In this document: positions 23,544-42,286 of the stretch, piece by piece | Position numbering within the stretch: position 1 is the first letter of the stretch | How the letters are laid out: the number at the start of each line of letters is the position of its first letter | Source: Amoebidium appalachense | Taxonomy: Eukaryota > Ichthyosporea | Assembly: GCA_963693365.1 (NCBI GenBank) | Contig: CAVNZM010000011.1 | Coordinates: 1,736,001-1,800,000, forward strand | DNA length: 64,000 bases | Direction: 5' to 3' | Notes under the pieces: generated by a model | Seen by the model: the letters and a program-made list of their open reading frames with translations, nothing else | Databases searched by the model: none | What the model was told of the DNA's origin: nothing | Made by a program: the position numbers and the translations under genes

Positions 23544-23677
23544 GGTAGAGCACAAAAGTCGAAAGTTGGGAGATTGGGATTACTTAAACGTGTGCAGTAG
23601 GTGTTGGGAATACCGAAAAAAGAAAGAGAGAAGGGGGGGGGGGGGGGGGGGGGAGTAATTCAATTCGCGATTCACAA

Positions 23678-23711
<34 letters not shown>

Positions 23712-24252
23712 CTCTCTTCCCTGAACCATAGTGTCAGAATGAGAACCACTTTGGTACTGCTGAAATGGTAACCGGCTGGAATCGGAATAGGAGGTCGAGC
23801 TAGGCTCAGTGGTTTGTAACGTGTGCTCTTGGTAAGGACACAACTCAGGGCTCTACTCATCTGCTCTACTCCGTATGCTCCAGGTCACCTTCCAAAGTTT
23901 GGGTGACTCTGGATGGCTCCCAGCCACCAACTCGCAAAATTTCTACCATCCTAACACTATGAGCTGAAAATAATGAGCCCTGGAACGTTTCGCCTCAAGT
24001 GTAAGATAGGGAAAAGACACACGTGTCACCTCTATGTTAGCAACGGTTCCGTGCAAAAAAACAAAACATGAAACGTTGCAATTGGCCCATTGAGTCCAAT
24101 GTTAGTGTTGGAGCGCAAAGCTGTAGCGGCGCCAATCTGCGGCAACAACTGCTCACTGCCCGCAATGCGCGATTGGCAGAGTTGACTTGCGCAAGCATGA
24201 CATTAGGGTCTCTGCGGCCCAGCGAGATAACATTATAAAGGTCGACTGATCG
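23340..24252. other. G-tract sequence, then unique sequence
   Basis: G tracts at 23513-23542, 23634-23653 and 23680-23711. From 23712 to 24252 the sequence is unique and contains several ATTGG/CCAAT pentamers. No gene recognised. Confidence 0.45.
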
Positions 24253-24949
24253 TTAAATTTCCCTCCGATATTATAGGGCTAACGCGCTACTATTGTAATG
24301 TCAAAGAGAGAGTGTATACACCAATCAAATGAGCGCCAATCCTGCGCAACGTCTGATGTGACTCATGTGGCCACATCAGTGCGTTTTCGAGACTATGAGA
24401 CCACAAAAGTAAAAAAAAACTCAAAACAATGTTACACACAGGAAACGTAATTAAAGTTCCCTCCGATATCATAGGGCTAACGCGTCCTAATTGGTATACA
24501 TGTACATAGTCCGTGTATACACCAATCAAATGCAGGGCAGATACCAGGTTCGATTCGCTATTTATCATGCGCAATCTGATGGCATTCAAAATAGTACAAC
24601 TTCCTTTCAAGGATTGTGTGACGTCATTCCATAAGATTGTGAATTCAATTTTTGCATAGCGTCGTATGCACGAGTATACTAACTCTCGGCGGGACCAGCA
24701 AGTTAGTGAAAGTCGCTCTAGCAATGCGCTATGTTGTTGCAACTCAAAGTATCTGAAGCAAGTTTAAGAGATATTTTCCCGTGTGTAACATTGTTTTGAG
24801 TTTTTTTTATTACTTTTGTGGTCTCTAGTCTCGAAAACGCACTGATGTGGCCACATGAGTCACATCAGACGTTGCGCAGGATTGGCGCTCATTTGATTGG
24901 TGTATACACTCTCTAATTGACATTAGTAGAGTGTAGGAGGGAACTTTAA
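24253..24949. mobile_element. TTAA-flanked foldback element (piggyBac-type MITE), probably nested
   Basis: Two arms of about 145 bases (24296-24440 and 24781-24925) are near-perfect inverted complements. Outer ends match as TTAA-A(T/G)TTCCCTCC on both sides (TTAA at 24253-24256 and 24946-24949), which fits a TTAA target duplication. A third copy of the end, TTAAAGTTCCCTCCGATATC, lies inside at 24451 and repeats about 30 bases of the left end, suggesting one element inserted in another. It has no transposase. TTAA duplications are characteristic of piggyBac-superfamily elements; the assignment is inferred from them. Confidence 0.85.
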
Positions 24950-25770
24950 GCAGCCCTTATTATACCGTGTTGTGACACCACCCACATATAAACATGCAAC
25001 CAAAATTGGCAGAGAGTCATAGAGAAGAAAAAAGCTTGCAATTCTACTGTAATTTTACCTAAGATGACTCGTGTCGTGGGCTCTGTGGTGCCAAGGGCTG
25101 TTAGCAGGGGTCCCACGGGCCGTGGGCAGAATCCCCTTGTAACCTACTTGATGTCCTCGGGGTCTGGTTGGCCAGGCTGTCCTCCTATCGACTTGAGCCA
25201 CTCACACTGGACCGTGACCGTGGCTGCTGTCTGCCGGTGTTGTGCCGTGGGGGTCTTGGGGTGCCGGGAGTGCAAAACATTGTAGATGCATGCCGTACTG
25301 GCCGAGGTTAGAGGGGGGCTGCCTCCGCATGTGCCGGACAGGCCCAAAGGTGGGCTGCCAGTCTCCGGGTGCTGGTGGCATCTGGGGCATGTGGGCTGGG
25401 TGAAGATGGTTGGGTGGTCTCGGTGTAGCCTGGTCATGGTGGGCAGGGTGCCCATAGCCAGTGATAGGCTCCGGGTGTTGCCACGTACTCCCCGGATCGA
25501 TGCCTGGGCTGGGTCCTTGCTTAGATTAAGGGGGTCCCTCTCTGCTGGGAGTAGACGGGGGTGGTAAGGACGGACATGGCCTCCGTCTTGGTGGTTCGAG
25601 TCCCGACCGAATACCTCCTCACAGGTCAGCAGAGCCGAGCTCCACAGTGTGTACGACTAATACTCGAGTACAAAACTCTCTGCAACCAACCGGGCTCTAG
25701 ATCGGCTCGTGGGCCATATTTATACTATTGACCGATCTACTCTGGAATGTCTTCTAAACCAATCCTAAAC
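24950..25770. other. Unique GC-rich segment, possible transposon 3' remnant
   Basis: The minus strand has a 103-codon frame (25455-25144) containing TCPRCHQHPET, a motif like the zinc knuckle near the C-terminus of some non-LTR elements. The expected later His and Cys are not properly placed. The plus strand has an ATG-led frame at 25064. Neither is convincing as a host gene. The sequence runs into repeat B. Confidence 0.3.
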
Positions 25771-26005
25771 GTTCTATCAAAAAAAAAACAAAAAAACAAA
25801 AAAAAAAAAACAGGGAACCCCAACTAATTGATTTTTCTTAGTCTTTATGGTGTCTCGTAGAGAAAGTAAACCCTGATATATAGTCATCACCCGACATCTA
25901 TGTACGTGATCATGATATACCGCTGAGGGGATATTCCGAGCAAACCCCCCCCATACCTGAGACTGGTCTCTCTTTGCCTCGAGTAAACAGCGTAAACCCC
26001 CTATA
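25771..26005 (+). repeat. Dispersed repeat B, copy 2
   Basis: An A-rich run (25771-25792) is followed by about 210 bases nearly identical to 17333-17540. The heptamer TTCTATC occurs both just before the A-rich run and just after the far end, a possible short target-site duplication. Confidence 0.88.
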
Positions 26006-26635
26006 AATTTCTATCCCCAAGGGAATGATTAGCCAATCATGTACACATACGAGAGGATTTCCTATTGGCTAAATACACACTGTCAACAACCGCAAGCTCC
26101 TATTCATGTGATCGCGTGTGTACATGATGGCGACACAAGTAGTGTTTTGGATTGCTCACGTGTCAGACATAGAGTTTTACTTTAGGGTTGGGAGCTAACA
26201 TATGCCCCACCCTCCTACTCCCCCCTCCCCCCCCCCCCCTCCCCCCGCCCCTCTCTTTCCCAAGGTAACCGCAGAGGTGGGTGGGTCCCCTGGTCCCCCC
26301 CCCCCCCCCCCCCCCCCCCCCGGGCCGCGCGCCCTTTCTTCGGGGGCGCGGGGGGGGGGGGGGGGGGGAGGGGAAGGGGAGGGTGGGGGGAGGGACCCAC
26401 CTGGGCCAGGTGGGGTGGTTGGTCTTCCTCTCCCCTCCCCTAGTTCCCCTTCCCCTCCCCCCTTCCCCCTCAGTGCCCTCCCCCCTTCCCCCCCCCTCCA
26501 CGCGGGTGCACGTGATGGCCAAGCATCTCTTTTCCACCCACCAACCTGTATTCGTTGGTAACTAAAGGATGAATATGGGGACAACGTCATCATCGTGTTC
26601 ACCGACGTTCAGTGTTCGTGTGTATGTGTGTGTGT

Positions 26636-26674
<39 letters not shown>

Positions 26675-27497
26675 TGTGTGTATGTGTTGTGTGGATGAGT
26701 GTATCTGCATGTGCATGGGCAGGTGCACATCACTGGTATGTGGCAGCTCGTGTGCGTTTGAACGTGTGTTAAATGTGCATGATGTGCATATGCAGGTACC
26801 TGTTGGTATTTTCGCTTACGATAACATATCTCCACTCCCTTTCCTTCTTTCCCTCCCGTCCCCTCCGACCTCCACCACTAGTACTCGTCCTGCGTTCCCC
26901 TCAGCCCACCCCCAAATCCCAATACCTAGGCCTTGCTTGTGCAACGGAAACGGACATCCCCCCCCCCCCCCCCCCCCCCAACTTCCCCCTCTCCCCTCAT
27001 GTGATCACCTCCCCATGGTTCTTGACAGTTCAACGGAAATGGGGGTAGTAGTAGCCACGGGGGGCCGGGGGGGCTCCGGCTAGCAGGGCCGAGAGGAGGA
27101 GGCCTCGAGGGGGGGGGGGGGGGGGGGAAAGGGGGGGGGAAGGGGGGGGGGGCCGGGCCGGGGGGGAGCACCCACGTTCACCCCAAACAGCTCCCAACAG
27201 GCTGCCATGACGTCTATCAGAGAGCTCCAATTTATAACCAGGCTACTATGGTTAACGTTTAGTGCAGTGTTTAGTGCACGGTTACAAACATTGCCAAAAG
27301 TTTACATAACGTAATAAACATTGAAGTACGGCCATTCCCTGGTCCCCCCCCCCCCCCCCTTCCCCCCTCCCTTCCCCCCTCCCCCCCCCGGGGGGGGAGT
27401 GGGGGGACCAGTTTGCAGCCTCCGTGCCGCGAGCACACACTACAGGTACTACGTAATATCTTAGTCCAGAAAGCGGAGCGGAGGAGCAGGAAGTGGA

Positions 27498-27531
<34 letters not shown>

Positions 27532-27640
27532 GAGGGAGAGGGGGGAAAGGGGGGGGGGGGGGGGGGGGGGGGGGGGCTGTTTGGTTGCAAAGCGACTGAA
27601 CACAGCACTGCGGGTCCCGACTCCAGATCAGAGGCCAGCT
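26006..27640. repeat. C/G-rich low-complexity region
   Basis: C tracts occur near 26228, 26298 and 26958 and G tracts near 26351, 26640, 27110, 27510 and 27560. CT-rich sequence and short unique islands (26030-26190, 26700-26830, 27190-27320) lie between. No coding exon recognised; the open frames are poly-Gly/poly-Pro. Confidence 0.8.
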
Positions 27641-29090
27641 TGAACTCGCAGGTTGCAACTTGGTAAACTAATAGATGCTTTGTTGTTTTTTCAGTCTGTC
27701 TGCATCACACAAGAATCCAGTGTGGTGCGCAAACAGCCAGTCCAAAGCAAGGAACTTTTTGGTAATCTCCCTAGATCTAGTCAAAATGTGCAAGGGATGC
27801 TTTTCATTGGTATCTTCGACACCTTTCCTGTCACCCCCCAAACTCCTAAATTTGAACCTTTCTGGGGATTAACCGAATTTCACAATGTCGCTACTTTCTT
27901 AAAAGTTTCTTATAATCAAAACGTTGACATAGAATAACAGTAGGACTGCAGGTTCCCCTATTAATAAAAATACAAGCACGACAAAAAATAGTAAAGAATT
28001 TTTTCTGGTCTGGCAAGGTTTTTTTGGGCAAAAGCAGTGATAAAATGTTGTAGGCAATGATGTACAGACCATACGCCCCACAGTAGGAAGATTGAGGGAG
28101 AACCGACGTGATCCAGCGTACGCTTGGGTACGCGTGCGTGTGTCGCGGAGTCTCAGACGGAGCATAGTTGTATCATGAGTTAGTCGTATACGTATATGTA
28201 CGGGATACACCAACGGTGACCAACCTCGATATATATATCGACGTCATCAGGACACATTACATTACATTACTTGGTGCATGTTGAGTGAGATCACTGGTAA
28301 ACTATTGTAGAGCAGCTGCAGGAAGCAGCTGATTTTGGAGAGCTGAGGAAAACATCACATGTTTCACCCGAAAGGACCCCATCTTGTGTGATCCTGATCC
28401 TTTGCTTTTGCAAGCAAGGTGCTGATAACCACACTCGCACTATGGGCTGAGACTAAGGATGGCACAGGCGTACAGCTCCTTCCCTTCTCAGAATGCACTA
28501 CGACGGAGTTTGAGAGGTAAGCATGTCTGGGTCTGTATGAGCACAAGTGTCTGTGTGGGGTTGCGTTGTAGGGTTGCCATGTGCATTGGGATGCGAAGTT
28601 TAAAAACACGCAAGCCTGTATCATCAGCTGACAGCTATTTGGGAGGGGATTAAAGACGTGTGAGCCTTTCCGTTCTGGTAGTCGCATTTGCAAGCGGTAA
28701 TTACTGGCTTGTCCCAGCCGCTTTCCAGTAATTCTCGTTGCTGCGCTAGGTGGGGTGTCAGCACAGTTTGTAACCAAAGCCCGATTAGCAAGTCTTCCAG
28801 ACCACACGAGATTCGCGTGTTACTGTTTGATCTTGCATGCATAATCAGGGTGGATCACACGTGAAGCTGAACGCTTCCCAGCATGTATCCGGACGCACTT
28901 TGGTGACCAGTCTCGCACATTCTCAAACACGTCAGGGTGTCCTGCAATTCCACACACTCACTTCCAAAGACACACAAGCCCATACACTATGTCAGTGTCA
29001 CGAAGTTATGCACTCTAGCAGCGAGCTTCTCACAGCCCTCGGTACACGCGCAGCCACACACACGTGCGAGCACGAAACACTCTTACCCGC
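27641..29090. other. Unique sequence, no recognised gene
   Basis: Mixed, mostly non-repetitive sequence. Frames of 94 codons (27653-27937, plus) and 147 codons (28364-28807, minus) have no recognisable domain or splice context. ACATT is tandemly repeated near 28253. Confidence 0.4.
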
Positions 29091-29124
29091 GCACACACAA
29101 ACACAAACACACAAACACACCTAT

Positions 29125-29208
<84 letters not shown>

Positions 29209-29219
29209 TGGCACATGCG

Positions 29220-29267
<48 letters not shown>

Positions 29268-29345
29268 TCCATGCACACACCTACCCACACAACCACACGC
29301 ACACAAAAACAAACACACACACATAAACACGTACACCCATAGGCT
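29091..29345. repeat. (CA)n microsatellite cluster
   Basis: (CA)n runs at about 29129-29206 and 29229-29264 are joined by a CGCGCG segment and followed by CA-rich sequence. Confidence 0.95.
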
Positions 29346-30160
29346 TGGCACAACCACATAAAACTACACACAGCACCAACAGTCACGGAAAGTCCATATA
29401 CACTTTAGACGCTACGTCAAATACTGTCAAATTTTGCCCTGCTCCCCCCTCCCCCCGCCCCGCGCAAATTTTCGTTTCAAATAAGCCATGCCTAGTCCCC
29501 CTCCCCCCCTCCCCATCCTTCTTTCCCCCAGCCGCTTGCATAATCACACATTTATTGAACGACACTCCGAGTAGTACAGGTTTCCTATTCCTTTTCAGTC
29601 CCCCCCCCCCCCCTTTTTGGGGGGGGGGGGGGGAGGGGGGGGGGGGAGGGGGAGGGGGCGTACTTCAGGGGGGAGGGAGCGGAGGGGGAGGGGGGAGGGG
29701 GCAAGGGGTTTGCAAAGAGTAAAAGCACTGGGTGCTGTTCTCTCCACTTTTTGTGCTTTTTCTCAAGTGTAATAGCCCAATTGTTTTATTTGCTCATCCT
29801 TTTCCTTTCGCGACTGGACAAACTGACTATCGACTTTTATCTCTGGCACTGAATTTTTCTTGAATATTCAAAGGGCACGCACCATACCATGATAGATACT
29901 CACCTAAGGTACTGTGTGCAGATCTGCCCCGCTCTCCAATGGGAACACAGGCCGTACGGGAGCTATTTTTAGTGCCTCGTTCAAACCCGCGGGTGAAAGG
30001 TGGGTCCCCTTTTATAAATGTAGTAGGAGAAAGAGCAATGCTGGCCCCTCAATGGCATTGTATTTTCCGTTCAATATCTCCTCAATTTTCCTTATAACCT
30101 TTGCTCCAACACTTACTCGAGAAACCTCCTTCCTCTGATATTGATATTCTTAATTCCTCC

Positions 30161-30209
<49 letters not shown>

Positions 30210-30558
30210 CACACACACACACACCCTCCCCACAAAAAAAATAAAAAATAAAAATAAAACAAAACAAAAAATTGCCCGTGCCCATCAGCCCACCCACCCA
30301 CCAGGTCCCCCTCTTGCCCTTTTGACCATTCCGCATTCCTCCCTCCACTCTCCCCCCTCCCCCTTTCCCTTCTCTCTCCCATCTCACCCTCCCCATATTC
30401 CAGCCCGTCCCACACCACGTGCACATAACCTCTGATCCAGCGTTGTCTTTCCTTATTTTTTTCCCCCCATACCCCCTTCTCCGTGTATATGTGCTATTTT
30501 TGAGACCAACAAATCTGCATATCTGTTGGCGTACTCAACCACGTGTTTTGATTGGCAG
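29346..30558. other. Upstream region of the CEP164-like gene
   Basis: C- and G-rich tracts (29600-29700), AT-richer unique sequence (29720-30140), a C tract with (CA)n (30162-30225) and CT-rich sequence. The 5' exon(s) of the CEP164-like gene should lie here or further left, but no exon carrying the expected N-terminal motif could be picked out. Confidence 0.4.
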
Positions 30559-36867
<6,309 letters not shown>

Positions 36868-38012
36868 GTGCGGGGAGCCTGAGAGGTGGAGGAGGGGCGC
36901 CTGGGGGAGGGGGGAGGGGCAAGGGGGGGAGGGGCAAGGGGGGGAGGGGGGGGGAGGGGCAAGGCGGGGAGGGGCAAGGGGGGAGGGGGGGGGGGGAGGG
37001 GGGAGGGGGGGGAGGGGGGGGGGGGGGGGGGAATAGACTGTATGGAAACATCCATTGTGGTGATCGTGTGGTTTGTTAGGTGAGGGGGGTGGGGGGGGAG
37101 GAGGAGGGGGGTATGCATTTTTCTTTACTGTGAAAGTGACCTTGACATTAACGTCAAGTCGGCAGGGCTAGCAGGTGGATGTGTGATGGAGTGATGGGTC
37201 CTGTATATGGTTGCTCTCGCCAGCCAATCAACTGCTGCTTCAAATGGCCCGGACATTTCACCTGCCTTTGTGCTCAGGTTTTTCGCAATCTTTTTCTTTC
37301 GAACTTTTTTTTATTTTCTTTTTGTTATTGTTGTTGTTGTTGTTGTTGGGGGGGGGGGGGGGGGGGGGGGGATAAGAGTCTTTCGGCCATACGTCATATG
37401 TTTTGTATATGGATTCGTTGACCGTGGCACGAATGTCAAGCTATGTAGCTAGGCTTAGTTAAGGTTAGGAAGGCCATTTCGGTGCATTTTTTATCTTGTG
37501 CCAGAACTGTCGCTATATACATATGTCATGGTTCTAGCAGATGTACACAGCGGGGTTACTCCTTAAACTGCTTTTAGATTCTAAATGTCATTTTATTTTT
37601 TCCCAGATTTGTAGGGCCTTTTTAAAACTGACTATGTATAAGTGTACTTGGAAGCGTTGGGGCCATGGCCTCATATGTACTGCAAATTAATATTAATTTT
37701 ATTATTTTAATATTGAGGGGCATTTGGTATCAGCCTGTAATGATAATCTAAGGACGCGATGTACATGAATGAATTTTCTGTAGATCACAAATGTAATAGG
37801 AATAAGGAGATATGATTATCGAGTGCTCACCTGTAAGAATAGTATCCGTATGGAATGTATATATATCCACGAGCGGTGCATATTGAATAAGACTGGCCAG
37901 TACGTGTGTGAGCCCACTCAACAGTACTGCACCTCTTTTACCTCACCATGCACCAATGTCACCTCCTGCTCCTCGTCTTTCCCCCCCCCCCCCCCCCCCC
38001 GTCCCCCTCCAA

Positions 38013-38048
<36 letters not shown>

Positions 38049-38101
38049 CATGCACACTCGCGCGCGCACACACGCACACAAACACACTCACAAGCGAGCA
38101 C

Positions 38102-38151
<50 letters not shown>

Positions 38152-38894
38152 ACGCACTCGCACGCGTGCATACTCAACGTGACACACACACACACACACA
38201 CACACACATCCACAACACACACACACACACACACACACATGCACGCAGCACGCACACAGGCACATACACGCACACACGTGCACACATGCGCGCGCGCGCG
38301 CACACACACACACACACACACAGACAGAAGCTCTTTTTGATCCTCTTTTCTATACTTTCTTTTCGAATCTTACTCTGAGCACGTCCGGTTTTGTTTTAAG
38401 GAGGGGCTTCCTACACATGTACTCCGGTGCATGTATTCTGAACATATATCATCTCGGAAATATTATACCAGAACGATTTGTTTTCCCGAACCGATGAAGG
38501 TTACACTGGTGATGGCTACTTATTTCCGAATAATTAGGATGGGCACATGTGTCCATATGGTCCACAATGCGCGTACACGTGCCGCCTTACACTCATAGCT
38601 GAATGCTTGATTCTTTGATGTACATGCAACAAAAACATGAAAATATATGCGCATATGCATGGCATACCAGCTAGAGCTAGCCAAATATGCCCCGTAACTT
38701 CCAGCATATAACTTCGCCCCCTGCTCACTCAGTAATCAACACACCCCTCACCCACCATTCAACCCATGTATTCCATATGAACTGACTCACAGACAATGCA
38801 GGTTCGGTGTTTCCTTTTATGGACACAGCAAACATTCTTTTCACCGTTGAGTGATATCGGTATCCAGCCTCACACTACATCTCAACCCTACTCG
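36868..38894. other. G-rich block, unique sequence, (CA)n cluster
   Basis: G-rich sequence with GGGCAAG repeats (36890-37030), unique sequence with a G tract (37348-37371), AT-rich sequence (37440-37900) and (CA)n/CGCG-rich sequence (38017-38322). From 38340 to 38894 the sequence is unique. More 3' exons of the CEP164-like gene may be here; none could be supported. Confidence 0.5.
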
Positions 38895-39361
38895 TACAGT
38901 CACCGCGCGTTATAGCGCCCCCACTATACAGCACCCCCCTCAATATAGCGCCCCCCCTTGATGGCGACAATCGACTCCACTATTGAATCTATACTTAAAA
39001 GGCACCCTATATAGCGCCCCCCACGATATAGCGCATAACACCCCCAGCGGGTGGAACGTATCATATGAACCTATAAGAAAAAGCGATGCGATATGGCGCC
39101 CCCCTTTATCAGGGAGACTCCCAAGATGGTTGTTTTCGATTGAAGATTTGAGGATGTGGGGGCTGTGGTTGTGGTGGTGGTTGGGGGCTGTGGATGCTTT
39201 TTTGGTGTAGGCGGGGTGATGGGGTGGGCAGGGCGGTGAGGGCAGGGTGATTGGGAAAAAAAAGGGGGGGGGGGTTTCTCAGGATTTGAACATGGTCACA
39301 TTACTATATAGTGTCCCCCACGACATAACGCCCCCCCCGGTTGTATCGAGCGGTGACTGTA
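38895..39361. mobile_element. TA-flanked MITE with TATAGCGCCCC subrepeats
   Basis: The ends are inverted complements: TACAGTCACCGCGCG at 38895 and GAGCGGTGACTGTA ending at 39361, with TA at both edges as in Tc1/mariner (pogo-type) insertions. About seven variants of TATAGCGCCCCC occur inside, most near the left end, with others near 39006 and 39325. It is 467 bases with no transposase frame, so a non-autonomous element. Superfamily is inferred from the TA duplication and CAGT terminus. Confidence 0.8.
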
Positions 39362-39640
39362 ATTAGTTGACAGTTTAAGTGTCAGCCATGTATGTACATG
39401 CTCTCTTGCCCCTTTAACGATAACACACGAGCAAGAAAATCGGAATTCTACGCCTCAACTGTTGAATCATCTATTACTTATATTTTGAAAATTTGTATAA
39501 AAAGACTGGGATATCCCCAAACCAGATAATCATTTTCGGAAAACTACATTATTCGGAAAAAAGGAAATCGATCTCCGAAAAATGCAAGCAAATAGAAATT
39601 AGGTAGTTACATTTCAAGCCATTGACTTGATTGGTCGCTT
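39362..39640. other. Unique AT-rich sequence
   Basis: No simple repeats and no recognised gene. It could be 3' flank of the minus-strand Chs5-like gene. Confidence 0.4.
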
Positions 39641-39641
39641 T

Positions 39642-39700
39642 CTATGGGCTGGCATCTTCTTTTTCCGAATACTTTTCGAGAAGGTTCTGCTGAAGCTCCA

Positions 39701-39770
<70 letters not shown>

Positions 39771-40218
39771 ACTTGCGCGTGCATGCACGTGCCTGGGTGC
39801 GTGTTCTAACGAGAATGTTTGTGTGTGTAGCAATACATGTTTGTGGGTGTGTATGAGGAAAAGGAAGGGCATCAGTAAATGCACATGTTGGGGGAGGGGA
39901 AGGGGGGAGGCATGTGCCAAAGGCACTTGTGCCTTCATGCCCCCCCCCCCCCCCCCCCTTCTACATAGCTTGTTGCTCAAACACTCACAAAGAGAAAGTG
40001 AGATAATAGAAACACAGAAGCGCACATGCGGGCACGGGGTGGGAGGGAAAAAGGTATTAAGGAGAAAAGAATGTAGGGGGGGGGGGGGGGGGGGGGGAGA
40101 ACAGAGAGAGGGAGGGAGGGAGACAGCAAGCAGGGAGGGACGAGAGGGGGGGGGGGGGGGGGGGGGGGAAGGGGGGAGAGGGAGGGGGGGAGGGGAGGGA
40201 GGGAGGGAAGGAGACAGG

Positions 40219-40254
<36 letters not shown>

Positions 40255-40685
40255 CAGAGGAGAGAGAGGAGAGAGAGAGGGAGAGGGAGAGGGAGAGGGA
40301 GAGGGAGAGGGAGAGGGAGAGGGAGAGGGAGAAGGAGAGAGAGAGGGAGAGGGAGAGGGAGAGGGAGAGAGAGGGAGGGAGGGAGAGGGAGAGGGAGAGG
40401 GAGAGGGAGAGGGAGAGGGAGAGGGAGAGGGAGAGGGAGAGGGAGAGGGAGAGGGAGAGAGAGAGAAAGAGAGAGAGCGAGAGAAAGAGAGAGAGAGAGA
40501 GAGGGAGGGAGGGAGAGAGAAAGAGAGAGAAGAGAGGGTGTGTGTGTGTGTAATCACTGGCCCAACCATGCACACCAAGCAGATGGCTACTCACCCTTTT
40601 TCAACTTATCCTCTTCGGCTTTTTGGTTTTTGGCAATGTCGACATGAACGACACACCCAACCTGAATGTCGTGGGGGCACATGTG

Positions 40686-40747
<62 letters not shown>

Positions 40748-40902
40748 CATGTGCGTGTGTGTGTGCGTGCGTGTTCATGTATGTGTGCGCGGCTGCATGA
40801 AGAGGGGGGAGGGGGGGGGGAAGAGCCAGAGAATGTAAGGGGGAGCAAAGGGGTTGGGTGAAAGAGGGAGAGGGGGAGGGGGGGAGGGGAAAAAGAGAGA
40901 GG

Positions 40903-40936
<34 letters not shown>

Positions 40937-42286
40937 AAGAAAGGGAGAGAAGCAGGCAGCAGGGGGGGGAGGGGAGGGAGGGCAGAGAGAGAGAGAGAGT
41001 GAGTGCGCATTTGTGTGTGGGTGTGTGCAATTGTTTGTGCTAGTATGCGTGTGTGTGTTCATACGCATGACTAAACACGTGTGCATGCTAGCATGTGCGG
41101 CTTACATAATCTTGCCCCCCCCCCCCCAAAAAAAGAAGAAAAGAAAAAAAATCATTCTCCGAGAAAACATCACACTGCCCTCCTGCGCTAAAAAGTTCTT
41201 CTGGTCAGTTCCTCAGTGTAAACTCCTCACGCTAGTCCCCCCCCCCCCCTCCCCCCGCCCCTTCACTCTTCTCCCCGCTCCCAAAAGCAACCAAAACCAC
41301 ATGCAAACCCCACCCTCTCTCCTCCCCCCTCTTCAGCATCCACATTGACAACGTTCTTTGAACAATTTCAGGTCACTCCCTCTTACTCGTTCACTAGCTG
41401 ACTAGCTGCCCACCCTCTTTTCCCTTTACCCACCAACTATTGCTATTGACCATTAAATCTGTTCGTGTCTCTTTTGTGTGGAGGGATTGTGTTATAGCCC
41501 GGTCTTGTATAGCTCACGTATCTGTTGGTTGTTGTGTGTATGTCGCTAAGTGCGTGCGCGCGCACGCGCGCGTGCGTGTACAGTTTGCGCGTGTGTTGGC
41601 TGGCAAAACGTGCTCTATTGCGGAAAACACACCAAAATTGTATTTTCGTGCCATCTTTTGCGCCCACCCATACACCAGCTATTGTGAACCGACACACCTA
41701 AGTAAGAGAGTGAGCAGAGACTATGGGGGTGCAAGTGCCTGCATGTTTATATCTGTCTATGGGAGGAGCCCTTGTGTGAGCAACCGAGGGTTTCCAAAAC
41801 ACACGATAAACTGTATATTTAACTCTCAGGCACAAGGATTTGTGCCCTGTCCTGCAACATGAAGGAAGGAAAAAAGGAAGTTCCATGTTCTATATTGACC
41901 CAGAGACGAGACAAAGAGCAGGATAGGGGGAAAGACGGGGGAGGGGAGGGAGGGTTGGCGTTCACCATATCCCCTGCTCCTGCCCCCTCCCGTTCTCCTG
42001 ACACTGCACCGAGGTGTTCTTGTGTACAAATGTACTTTAAATTGTTTTCTTTTTCTTTCTTTCTTTTTTTTTTTTTTTTGGTGGTTCAAGGGTAGGGCGG
42101 GGGGGGGGAGGGGGGGAGGGGGAATGGGGGGGCGGGCGGGCGGGGGGAGGGGGGGGGGGGGGGGGGGGGGGAGGGGGGGGGGGGGGGGGGGGGGGGGGCA
42201 TACAGTGGCAACTCCAGAAAGTGGTGGTCGTCTGTGATAAGCGTAGCAAAGCCGGCCTCGATTCTGCTGACCACGAGCTGCACCAT
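39642..42286 (-). CDS. Candidate small protein resembling the Chs5 (exomer) N-terminal domain
   Basis: Pieces in order: first exon 42286-42204 (MVQLVVSRIEAGFATLITDD, then HHFLELP, possible donor ACT/GTATGC); a doubtful short piece near 41846-41824 (AQILVPE); exon 40661-40595 (VGCVVHVDIAKNQKAEEDKL, donor GTGAGT); and a last piece from about 39696 to a TAG stop at 39642 (ELQQNLLEKYSEKEDASP). Read together they follow the N-terminal segment of yeast Chs5: xGKLDAxxALLTTxDHH, xExPxxLLPE, xGSxIxMxVSQNxEEEK, then a helix ending ILEKYG. In Chs5, FN3 and BRCT domains follow; here a stop follows instead. Some junction phases do not close, so at least one exon boundary is wrong or missing. Function is not known. 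Confidence 0.42.
39706..39770. repeat. (GT)n microsatellite
   Basis: About 65 bases of pure GT, directly upstream (minus-strand sense) of the last piece of the Chs5-like candidate. Confidence 0.95.
40080..40560 (+). repeat. G-rich, (GA)n and (GGGAGA)n purine block
   Basis: G tracts at 40077-40097 and 40147-40168 lead into (GA)n and a long run of the hexamer GGGAGA (40280-40455, about 25 units with interruptions). The composition is like the block at 22.4-23.1 kb. A further GA-rich block lies at 40860-41000. Confidence 0.95.
40680..40755. repeat. (GT)n microsatellite
   Basis: About 60 bases of GT starting nineteen bases from the acceptor side of the exon at 40595-40661 (minus strand). Confidence 0.95.

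Noticed and set aside
25570-25640. tRNA-like B box GGTTCGAGTCC
   Set aside because: The surrounding bases do not form T-arm or acceptor stems and no A box lies at the right distance.
28364-28807. 147-codon minus-strand frame
   Set aside because: No recognisable motif; flanking sequence gives no gene context.
37823-37990. Cys-containing plus-strand frame ([14 protein letters not shown])
   Set aside because: It runs straight into C and CA tracts, lacks splice support and shows no family pattern.
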